Positions 1 to 5,327 of a DNA stretch of 6,727 nt are shown in pieces. The DNA lies in NCBI GenBank assembly GCA_029861485.1, contig JAOTZF010000101.1:1-6727 (forward strand), in the 5' to 3' direction. Source of the DNA: Thermoleophilia bacterium (lineage in GTDB: Bacteria > Actinomycetota > Thermoleophilia > Miltoncostaeales > Miltoncostaeaceae). Below the pieces are notes generated by a model that saw only the letters and a program-made list of their open reading frames with translations, was not told the DNA's origin and made no database searches. A program made the position numbers and the translations under genes. How positions within the stretch are numbered: position 1 is the first letter of the stretch; every line of letters starts with the position of its first letter.

Positions 1-838
1 GGGAGAAGCGTGCGACGGCGACCTTCACCACGATCGGGCCGATACCCATCGGCGCCCGCATGCCGAACTTGTGGTACTTCCGCTTGCCGCCTGGCGAGGC
101 CAGGTAGCGACGCAGGCCCCAGATACCCAGGGCGATGCCGGGAAAGAGAATGAACCAGTAGGCGCGAACCGCATCCGATGCCGCAACGACCACCTGTGTC
201 ATCAACGGGAGTTCTCCCCCGAGGTCCGCGAAGATCCCTTCGAAGACCGGCACCAGGAAGAGGAGCAGGCCGGTTAGCACGAAGGTGGCGAAGGCGAGCA
301 CGATCATGGGGTACATCATGGCGCTCTTGACCCGGCGCCTCAGCGCAGCCTGCTTTTCGATCTGATAGGCGACGCGGTCAAGGACCACATCGAGCGCACC
401 GGAAGCCTCGCCGGCCTCGACCATGGAGATGTACATGCGCGAGAACGCGTTGGGGTGCTTGATCATCGCCTCGGACAGCAGATCGCCGCCCTCGACGTCG
501 GCACGCAGCTGGTAGACGATCTCGGCCAGCTTCTTGTCCTCGGTCTGCTCGCCGAGCACGGTGAGCGCGGTGACCACGTTGACGCCCGCCTCGATCATCG
601 TCGCCATCTGGCGCGAGAAGACCTGCAGGCTCTTCAGGTCGACCTTGCCTCCGCCGCCGAGGCTGAAGCCCCGGCGCTTGGAGGTCTTGGCCTCGTTCTG
701 GCCCTCGGAGTTGAGCTCGAGGGCGACGAGGCCCTTGTCTCGCAACACCTCACGCGCGGCGGCGACGTCGTTCGCATCGAGAACGCCCGTCTCGCGCTGT
801 CCAGAGGAGTTGATTGCGGTGTAGGTAAAGGCTCCCAT
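1..838 (-). CDS. pilC: Type IV pilus inner-membrane platform protein PilC (GspF family), 3' part cut by window edge
   Basis: PilC is the polytopic inner-membrane protein on which the PilB and PilT motors act to add or remove pilin subunits. The window holds the first 279 residues, translated from ATG at 838-836; family members are near 400 residues, so roughly 120 are missing. Residues 1-45 resemble the usual PilC N-terminus (MGAFTYTAINSSG...). The first GspF domain covers about 70-190, with FSRQMATMIEAGV at 74-86, GEQTEDKKL at 96-104 and SMVEAGEASGALD at 138-150. Membrane segments lie at about 174-197 and 226-244. The fragment stops at VARFS, where the second GspF repeat normally begins. The start is fixed by an in-frame stop (850-848) just upstream with no other start codon between. 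The best Shine-Dalgarno-like run (GGGAGGGG, 864-857) is 18 nt away, which is too far. The gene is divergent from the lectin-pilin gene. Family assignment is very secure. Confidence 0.96.
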   Translation of the reverse strand, partial: MGAFTYTAINSSGQRETGVLDANDVAAAREVLRDKGLVALELNSEGQNEAKTSKRRGFSLGGGGKVDLKSLQVFSRQMATMIEAGVNVVTALTVLGEQTEDKKLAEIVYQLRADVEGGDLLSEAMIKHPNAFSRMYISMVEAGEASGALDVVLDRVAYQIEKQAALRRRVKSAMMYPMIVLAFATFVLTGLLLFLVPVFEGIFADLGGELPLMTQVVVAASDAVRAYWFILFPGIALGIWGLRRYLASPGGKRKYHKFGMRAPMGIGPIVVKVAVARFS

Positions 839-906
839 CTGGGCGTCTCATCGGCACCCCTCCCGACCGACTTTAGGTTTGGGTTCGGATTGCCGATGTA
901 CGCGTC
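839..906. promoter_or_regulatory. Divergent promoter region between pilC and the lectin-pilin gene
   Basis: This 68-bp gap separates two divergent starts and should contain both promoters, unless transcription starts inside a gene. The segment 870-890 is visibly richer in A and T than its surroundings. Two overlapping -10-like hexamers occur there: TAGGTT on the plus strand (874-879) and TAAAGT on the minus strand (875-870), each about 28-31 nt from the start codon it would serve. No convincing -35 box is seen for either. The hexamers sit between the two arms of an inverted repeat (849-856 and 891-898). The divergent layout is seen directly; the promoter positions are inferred. Confidence 0.4.
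849..898. repeat. 8-bp inverted repeat CATCGGCA ... TGCCGATG, candidate operator
   Basis: The arms CATCGGCA (849-856) and TGCCGATG (891-898) are perfect reverse complements and lie 42 bp apart centre to centre, close to four helical turns. They flank the candidate -10 elements of both divergent genes. The spacing fits a regulator that binds two half-sites on the same DNA face, possibly with looping, but a chance match is possible in GC-rich DNA. Confidence 0.3.
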
Positions 907-2178
907 GTGAGAGCTCTACGCCTACGCAAGGCCTACGAAGATGGTTTCGGTCTGACCGAGCTGACGATCGCCATGGCGATCCTGCTGGTCGGGATCCTCG
1001 CGGTCACCGCGATGCTCGTCTCCGGCATGGTGCACATCCGGCGCGCAAGCCACACCACGACCGCCGGCGCGCTCGCCAACACCGAGATGGAGCGCTTGCG
1101 CGGCATCGAGTGGCGGAGCATCGGCTTGGTGGACGCGCAGGTCACAAGCCAGGACGCCACCTATACCGGGGACGCCGCCTACGAGGCCACGGCCGCCAAC
1201 CGGGTCGATCTGCCCGCCTGCGGTTCGAACCCCTGCACCACCATGGTTCCGGTGCAGACCCTGAACGGAGCCGACGGACGCCTCTACCGCGTGGACACCT
1301 ACGCCGTGTGGCGCAACGTCAGCTCGGGGCGACAGGTCAAGGAAGTCACGATCGTCGTGAGGGAGAACAACGACCCCTCGCAGGTCTGGTCGCGCATCAG
1401 CTCCTCCTTCGACGGCAGCGATCCGACGACGGCACCGCCGCCGAACCCCGGGCCCAACGAGGCTCCAGACGTCGAGAACCCGGGCGGGCAGTACACGGAG
1501 CGGAACGAAAACGTCTCCCTATTGCTCTCGGCGGATGACCCGAACAACGACCCCCTGACGTGGACGGTGACCGGCCTGCCACCCGGCATGAGCTTCGAGA
1601 GCGGCCTTGAGCGGATCGTCGGATCGTCCAACTCGCTCGGCACCCACACCGTGAGCGTCACGGTCAGTGACGGTGAGTTCAGCGATACCGAGACGTTCAC
1701 CTGGAACATCGTCAGCAACAACACCCTCCCCCTCAATCTGGCCCTCGGAAAGCCCGCGAGCCAGATCAGCACCCGCTCCGGCGACTACGGCGCATCCAAC
1801 GCCGTCGACGGGGACACGAACGGCAACAGCTCGTCCGGCTCGCTCGCCATGACGCAGTGGGCAAGCCAGCCCTGGTGGCAGGTGGACCTCGGCGCCAACG
1901 AGGCGATCGGCCAGATCAAGCTGTGGAACCGCACGGACTGTTGCAGCTCCCGTCTCTCGAACTTCTACGTGATGTCCTCCCCGACCCCGTTCACGAGCAA
2001 CGACCTCGACACGAGTCTGAACCAGCCCGGAGTGCGCTGGTTCCACGTCTCCTCCTCTGTCGGTACGCAGACCACGATCAACTTCGAAGAGACCGGGCGC
2101 TACGTCAGGGTCCAGCTGGCCGACTCGACATACCTGCAGTTGGCCGAAGTCCAGATCTTCACCGATTCCACCACCTGA
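907..2178 (+). CDS. PilV-like type IV prepilin fused to an Ig-like module and an F-type lectin domain
   Basis: A predicted 423-residue minor pilin with a likely glycan-binding tip. Residues 1-13 are a short basic leader ending in Gly13. The mature protein would start F14-G-L-T-E18, with the Glu at +5 typical of type IV pilins, then a hydrophobic helix to about 41. ANTEMERLRGIEW (57-69) is PilV-like, and C105/C110 could form a disulfide. A proline-rich linker (173-189) leads to an Ig/cadherin-like module (about 186-270; DDPNNDPLTWTVTGLPPGM and VSVTVSDGEFSD, He_PIG-like). Residues 276-419 form an F-type lectin domain: NLALGKPAS, AVDGDTNGN, QPWWQVDLG, NRTDCCSSRL, RYVRVQL and LQLAEVQIF. The fucose motif R-x-D-x4-R is intact (R342, D344, R349) with vicinal cysteines C345/C346, but the usual His is Met315. 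GTG at 907 is the only common start codon after the in-frame stop at 874; no Shine-Dalgarno is seen. Domain calls are strong; the adhesin role is inferred. Confidence 0.9.
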   Translation: MRALRLRKAYEDGFGLTELTIAMAILLVGILAVTAMLVSGMVHIRRASHTTTAGALANTEMERLRGIEWRSIGLVDAQVTSQDATYTGDAAYEATAANRVDLPACGSNPCTTMVPVQTLNGADGRLYRVDTYAVWRNVSSGRQVKEVTIVVRENNDPSQVWSRISSSFDGSDPTTAPPPNPGPNEAPDVENPGGQYTERNENVSLLLSADDPNNDPLTWTVTGLPPGMSFESGLERIVGSSNSLGTHTVSVTVSDGEFSDTETFTWNIVSNNTLPLNLALGKPASQISTRSGDYGASNAVDGDTNGNSSSGSLAMTQWASQPWWQVDLGANEAIGQIKLWNRTDCCSSRLSNFYVMSSPTPFTSNDLDTSLNQPGVRWFHVSSSVGTQTTINFEETGRYVRVQLADSTYLQLAEVQIFTDSTT

Positions 2179-2202
2179 GCGGCCGCGCGCTCGGCCGCGG
2201 TG
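2172..2202 (+). terminator. GC-rich stem-loop at the end of the lectin-pilin gene
   Basis: GCGGCCG (2179-2185) pairs with CGGCCGC (2192-2198) around a 6-nt loop. CACC (2172-2175) and GGTG (2199-2202) extend the stem, with the TGA stop codon bulged out between the two parts. No T-run follows, as is common for intrinsic terminators in high-GC actinobacteria. The position directly on the stop codon supports a 3'-end role. Confidence 0.45.
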
Positions 2203-2333
2203 TGCGAGGGCCTCTGTGGGCGATGGCGCTGCCACCAGCCTGCCCGCCGGCGAGGCGAGCGGTCCGTGCAAAGGCCTGCCCGCCGTCGCTCGCCGCTTGG
2301 GTCTCAGGGCGAGGGGCGGGGAGCGCCCGCTAA

Positions 2334-2524
2334 GGGTCCTGCGCGCGTAGACAGATCCCGCTCGGGACCCACGCGGTGTCCCCAAGGCCGATGGACCCAC
2401 CACATCGTGACGGGTCCGCATCCAACGCTCGGGCTTTGCCACCCCACCCCGAGAGGCGGCGGGGTGCGCCCGACGATCCCGTGCGGCCGTTGTCCTTTGG
2501 GCGGCGAAACGGCCAGGCGCGCAC
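2334..2524. other. Run of four consecutive hairpins, candidate structured RNA or 3'-end elements
   Basis: Four stems follow one another: GGGTCC/GGACCC (2334-2339 with 2365-2370); GGACCC/GGGTCC (2393-2398 with 2412-2417) with an inner CAC/GTG stem; TCGGGC/GCCCGA (2429-2434 with 2468-2473) enclosing CACCCCG/CGGGGTG (2445-2451 with 2460-2466); and GTGC/GCAC (2481-2484 with 2521-2524) enclosing GGCCGTT/AACGGCC (2485-2491 with 2508-2514). The pairings are read directly. Whether the segment is transcribed, and from which strand, cannot be told. Some such stems are expected by chance at this base composition. Confidence 0.2.
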
Positions 2525-2584
2525 GCTGCGCCCACTCGGTCATGCTCGGCGTGAGCAGTGGTTGGGGATTCGGGCGCGGTCCGG

Positions 2585-2635
2585 GGCAAGCGCTCGCGAT
2601 CGGCCGAAAGGCTGCCCGCGAAGTACGAGCGTGCC
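2585..2635 (+). other. Bulged stem enclosing a GAAA-tetraloop hairpin
   Basis: GGCA (2585-2588) pairs with TGCC (2632-2635). After an AG bulge, CGCTCG (2591-2596) pairs with CGAGCG (2626-2631). Inside, GGCC-GAAA-GGCT (2602-2613) forms a hairpin capped by a GNRA-type loop if read on the plus strand. A second CGAGCG (2644-2649) and a CGCTC (2653-2657) allow alternative pairing. GNRA loops and bulged helices are typical of folded RNAs, but no known family was recognised and no plus-strand gene follows in the window. Confidence 0.18.
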
Positions 2636-2998
2636 GGCCTTTGCGAGCGGCGCGCTCACCGACCCCTCGAGCACGCACTACCTCATCCGCAACAGTAGGT
2701 CCTTGCCGGCTCCCCCGGCTGGCGCTGAACGTCTGCTTCAGCTAGGGAGCGACGTCAGCGAAAGGGCTCCCCACTGCCCACCCGGAGCATCCGCTCTGCG
2801 GTCGCGGCGAGTATCACCCGCAAGATCATGTCTCTTAGGTCCTCACCTGGCGCGCAGCCGATCAGCGGCATGCATCGGTGGTGATGGCAGCAAACGAACG
2901 CGGCGGTGGCTGGCGAGACGCGGGCTCGAGCTCGATCCGCGTGGCTCTGCCGGCCCCTGTGCCGTGGGCAAGGCGTGAGATCCTCAAGGGATTCGAGC

Positions 2999-3069
2999 CC
3001 GGGCCGGGGCCCGGTGCCCGAGCGTCGGAGTGTTGAGGTCCGACGACGCGGGCGACCGCCGCGTGGCGG
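2999..3069 (-). terminator. Additional hairpins downstream of the pil operon
   Basis: Reading away from the operon end, three more stems follow the main one: CCGCC/GGCGG (3056-3060 with 3065-3069, 4-nt loop), CGTCGGA/TCCGACG (3023-3029 with 3039-3045, 9-nt loop) and CCGGGCC/GGCCCGG (2999-3005 with 3008-3014, only 2 nt between, so the tip must open). None is followed by a U-run on the minus strand. They may be back-up terminators or 3'-protecting structures. Confidence 0.3.
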
Positions 3070-3070
3070 G

Positions 3071-3099
3071 CCGGAGGTAGCCTCGTGGCTACCTTCCGG
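3071..3099 (-). terminator. Strong stem-loop spanning the last stop codon of the pil operon
   Basis: GGTAGCC (3076-3082) pairs perfectly with GGCTACC (3087-3093) around a 4-nt loop, and CCGGA (3071-3075) extends the stem with TCCGG across a single bulged T. The result is a 12-bp stem. It contains the TAG stop of the fifth operon gene (3091-3089). The structure is nearly symmetric, so it could also stop transcription arriving on the plus strand. Confidence 0.5.
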
Positions 3100-3913
3100 G
3101 GCGGCTTATGAACTTGACCCGGTAGCGCGTGCCATCGGGTTGGGAGACGAGGGTGCGGCTTTCGCCGAGTTCCACGTCGATGGTCGTCGTGCCCGTCGAG
3201 AAGGCTCCGTTCACGAGGCCCACGCTGATCGCGTCGCCGTCGATCATCACCAGCTTGAAGACGGGGTTGGAGGACGGAAAGCTGGCACCGACGACGATAT
3301 CCTCGGTGATGCCGTTGATGGAAAGGGAGGCCACGGCTCCAGAGCCGGAGGTGAAAATCCCACCTTCGGGGCTGGCATCGGGGGTGCCCGTGTCGCCACC
3401 GGAGCCGCTGCTGCCTGCACCCGCGTCGGCGCCCGAGCCGCTGCCGTCGTCGTCCGGCGCGGTCGGCTCCGCACTGGAGCCGCGGTCGCGGAGCTCGCCG
3501 GTCAGGCCCGGGCCGGTGTCGCCCGTCGGCGCGTCGCCGGTGGGCTGATCGTCCGTCGGGTCGGAGCCGGTGCCCTCGTCGCTGCTCACCTCGACCAGCA
3601 GGGGATCGAAACCAGAGAAGCTCTGCGAGAAGCGGCTGATCGTGGCGAGCTCGTCGGAGCCGGCCGCCTGCGGAATGTCGGAGTTCGGGAGCTGCACCGG
3701 CTGCGGAAGGGCCACCTCGACCGCCGCGGCTCCGGTGGTCTCGCCCTCCCCGCTCTCAGCGGCGGCCTGCTCGTCAGACGAGCCGCCACCGAACGCGCTG
3801 AGCAGCGTCGGGCCTTGAATCACGAGGATCACGCCGAGCACGCCCACAAGGGCCACCAGGATGATCTTGTTGCGCTTGTCCTTGCCTGCGCCTTTCTTGA
3901 TTGTGGCGCTCAT
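3089..3913 (-). CDS. Membrane-anchored protein in the pilP position of the pilus operon, with PilP/GspC-like C-terminal domain
   Basis: I do not recognise a named family for this 274-residue protein. Residues 1-15 are basic (KKGAGKDKRNK), residues 16-35 form one membrane helix, and the rest should lie outside the membrane. A conserved-looking patch, SRFSQSFSGFDPLLVEV (93-109), recalls the DPF-type motif of PilP. Residues about 111-185 are a disordered Gly/Ser/Asp/Pro/Thr linker. Residues about 192-270 look like a small beta domain (SLSINGITEDIVVG, FPSSNPVFKLVMIDGDAISV, DGTRYRVKFIS). The gene starts at ATG 3913-3911, sharing one base with the pilO stop (TGATG), and AAGGAG lies 10 nt upstream (3929-3924). 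By position and layout it should be the fourth partner after PilM, PilN and PilO. Homology to PilP or GspC is inferred from architecture only. Confidence 0.8.
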   Translation of the reverse strand: MSATIKKGAGKDKRNKIILVALVGVLGVILVIQGPTLLSAFGGGSSDEQAAAESGEGETTGAAAVEVALPQPVQLPNSDIPQAAGSDELATISRFSQSFSGFDPLLVEVSSDEGTGSDPTDDQPTGDAPTGDTGPGLTGELRDRGSSAEPTAPDDDGSGSGADAGAGSSGSGGDTGTPDASPEGGIFTSGSGAVASLSINGITEDIVVGASFPSSNPVFKLVMIDGDAISVGLVNGAFSTGTTTIDVELGESRTLVSQPDGTRYRVKFISRPGR

Positions 3914-4605
3914 CAGCCGTCCGCTCCTTCATCGGGGGACTCTTCGGTGGGGGCGTCGCCCTCGGGCGCGTCGCCGTTGCCCTCTGGCGCGTCGCCGTCG
4001 CCCTCGGGCGAGGCCGCCGCGCCGCTCTCATCTGCGGAAACGCTCGGCGGGGCGGTGATGCTCAGCGTCAGGGCCGCCTCGAGGTTGGTCGTCGAGGTGT
4101 CGATCGGATGGATGTCGAAGTCCTCGACGCGGTACAGGTTGCCGCGCGCGGTGACTCTGTTGGATCGCACCACCACGAGGTCCCGGAGAGCCTTCATGTA
4201 GGCGTAGACCTCGTCCAACTGGCCGTTGACCGTCACCTTGAAGGTGGGTGCGGTGAAGCCGTCGCGCTCCTTTGCATCACTCGTCTGGAAGGCCGCGACG
4301 ACGACACCCGCCTTGTCGGCAAGGGTGAGCAACTCGAGATTGGCGCCCGGAACATCGACGTTCACTGGTGCCGCCTTCGAGAGGCGATAGAACTCCGGAA
4401 CCGCGTTCTGCTGCCCCTTAAGGGCCTTCAGCTGAGCATCGAGCGATACGAGCTGCTGCTCGAGCTGGGCCGTCTCGTCCTTGGCGTCGGCCGTCTCGGC
4501 GTTGAGCGGCTTCAAAAGGAAGAAGTAACCCAGTGCCGCCACCAGGAGGGCCAGGAAGGCGAATCCAAGGGACATCTTGACAGTGCGGGATGGCGCGAGT
4601 CTCAT
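3913..4605 (-). CDS. pilO: Type IV pilus alignment protein PilO with an acidic repeat tail
   Basis: PilO is a bitopic inner-membrane protein that pairs with PilN and links the motor platform to outer parts of the pilus machine. This 230-residue protein has a short basic N-terminus, a membrane helix at about 11-31, a coiled coil at about 36-66 (ETAQLEQQLVSLDAQLKALK) and an alpha/beta domain at about 70-186. That domain includes the LELLTLADKAGV and FKVTVNGQLDEVYAYMKAL segments typical of PilO. Residues 190-230 are an unusual Asp/Glu/Gly/Pro tail built partly from 7-residue repeats. The start ATG (4605-4603) overlaps the pilN stop as ATGA, and GAGGGG lies 6 nt upstream (4617-4612), so translation is probably both coupled and independently primed. 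The assignment rests on domain order, size and position after pilN and is strong. Confidence 0.92.
   Translation of the reverse strand: MRLAPSRTVKMSLGFAFLALLVAALGYFFLLKPLNAETADAKDETAQLEQQLVSLDAQLKALKGQQNAVPEFYRLSKAAPVNVDVPGANLELLTLADKAGVVVAAFQTSDAKERDGFTAPTFKVTVNGQLDEVYAYMKALRDLVVVRSNRVTARGNLYRVEDFDIHPIDTSTTNLEAALTLSITAPPSVSADESGAAASPEGDGDAPEGNGDAPEGDAPTEESPDEGADG
3958..4010 (-). repeat. 21-bp tandem repeat in the 3' end of pilO
   Basis: Two full copies of a 21-bp unit (3958-3978 and 3979-3999) differ at two positions, and a third partial copy covers 4000-4010. Read in the pilO frame they encode PEGDGDA/PEGNGDA-type heptads, then PEGDAP. The repeat length is a multiple of three, so changes in copy number would lengthen or shorten the acidic tail without a frameshift. 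Confidence 0.7.
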
Positions 4606-5327
4606 CGGGGGCCCCTCACGGTGGCGGAGATCGTGAACTCGTAGACCTCTTCGTCGTTGATCTGAGTACTGGCCCAGTTGTCCAGCACGACGCCGTCGAT
4701 GTCGCGGAGCGTCTTGATGCGCGCGGCGAACTCGGCGATCTCTTCCTGGCCGCCGCGAGAGGTGCCGTCGATCCGGAGAGTTCCCGGGGCGGTCGCGTCC
4801 TCTTCCTCCTCGGCCAGTGTGCTGCCCTGCATCGAACGGATCCAGAGGCCCTCAGGCATCACGCGGGCGGCGTTGTCGATCACGCGGTCCCAAGCGATGC
4901 GCGCCGTGAGAGCACTCTCGACGGTAGTAGCGAGCTCTGCGCTGGCCACCGACGCGAGGGCGGAGATGCCCTTCTTCCTCGCCTCCTCCTCGACCTGGCG
5001 CTGAGTCGCCTGCACGCGGGTGGCGACCTCGTCGCGCTCCGCCTTGGCGGCGTCGGCCTCGTCGGACGCCGACACGTACAGCAACCCGATCGCGACGGCG
5101 ACGAGCGGAATCAGGCCGGCGGCGGCCACATAGGCCGGGTGCCAGCGAATGCGGCGCGTGTCGGGACGGAACTCGTCGGGAAGGAGGTTGATCGACCGCA
5201 TGAACGGCGCATCGGGCGAGTGAACGGGGGTCGTGGACCCCTGCTCGGGCTCCTCAGCACCGGAGGTACGGCGGCCGGTTGGCACGACTGCCTTCAGTCG
5301 GCCGAGAATGCTCTTGAGTTTGCTCAT
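4602..5327 (-). CDS. pilN: Type IV pilus alignment protein PilN with an N-terminal extension
   Basis: PilN is the bitopic partner of PilO, and its cytoplasmic N-terminus binds PilM. In this 241-residue protein the PilM-binding motif INLLP is clear (46-50), followed by a membrane helix at about 64-86, a coiled coil at about 88-118 (EADAAKAERDEVATRVQATQ) and a C-terminal alpha/beta domain with MPEGLWIRSMQ (157-167), TLRIDGTSRG (183-192) and VVLDNWAS (213-220). In most PilN proteins INLLP lies within about ten residues of the start; here 45 residues precede it, including a basic amphipathic stretch (KLKSILGRLK, 3-12). An internal ATG at 5201-5199 would give MRSINLLP but has no ribosome site, whereas ATG 5327-5325 overlaps the pilM stop as ATGA, so the long form is preferred. 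Identity is strong; the start is fairly secure. Confidence 0.92.
   Translation of the reverse strand: MSKLKSILGRLKAVVPTGRRTSGAEEPEQGSTTPVHSPDAPFMRSINLLPDEFRPDTRRIRWHPAYVAAAGLIPLVAVAIGLLYVSASDEADAAKAERDEVATRVQATQRQVEEEARKKGISALASVASAELATTVESALTARIAWDRVIDNAARVMPEGLWIRSMQGSTLAEEEEDATAPGTLRIDGTSRGGQEEIAEFAARIKTLRDIDGVVLDNWASTQINDEEVYEFTISATVRGPR

Larger units (their letters stand above)
2203..2998. other. Long gene-free interval between convergent transcripts
   Basis: About 800 bp without a gene I can support, striking beside an operon whose genes overlap. Open frames exist on both strands, but their products are rich in Arg, Pro and Gly, lack recognisable domains, hydrophobic cores and good ribosome sites, and overlap one another, as expected by chance in GC-rich DNA. 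A 12-bp direct repeat (GCCTGCCCGCCG) occurs at 2238-2249 and 2274-2285. Several hairpins are listed separately; smaller ones are GCCGG/CCGGC at 2705-2719 and GGGAGC/GCTCCC at 2745-2771. No tRNA, CRISPR array, transposase remnant or known riboswitch was recognised. It may be a convergent 3' region, a decayed gene or the site of an untranslated RNA. Confidence 0.6.

Noticed and set aside
455..910. Plus-strand open frame antisense to pilC
   Set aside because: It mirrors the conserved PilC sequence (codon pattern of the opposite strand) and has no independent protein signature.
2431..2445. Minus-strand GGTGGCAAAGCCC resembling a riboswitch core
   Set aside because: The rest of the expected consensus, including the tetraloop hairpin in the right place, is missing.
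1519..2589. Long minus-strand open frame across the lectin-pilin 3' end and the gap
   Set aside because: Product is Arg/Gly/Pro/Ala-rich with no recognisable fold, and half of it is antisense to a clear lectin-domain gene.
2585..2640. Possible class I cyclic di-GMP riboswitch (GGGGCAAG, GAAA loop, CGCGAAG)
   Set aside because: The segments recall that family, but spacing and the conserved core following the tetraloop do not match, and no plus-strand gene follows in the window.
2200..2978. Several overlapping open frames in the gene-free interval as possible small genes
   Set aside because: They overlap each other in different frames and on both strands, lack ribosome sites and domains, and have composition expected of noncoding GC-rich DNA.
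2952..3014. tRNA-like stretch with an ATTCGAGCCC T-loop-like motif and GGCCCC/GGGGCC ends
   Set aside because: The putative T-arm has no 5-bp stem, the total length is too short, and no D-arm or anticodon arm can be drawn.
2906..4201. Long plus-strand open frame antisense to the end of pilO and the PilP-position gene
   Set aside because: It is a mirror of real coding sequence in GC-rich DNA, is rich in Arg/Gly/Ala/Val with no domain, and overlaps two well-supported minus-strand genes.
5199..5201. Internal ATG as an alternative pilN start giving MRSINLLP
   Set aside because: No ribosome site precedes it, while the upstream ATG overlaps the pilM stop as ATGA, matching the operon pattern; kept only as an alternative.
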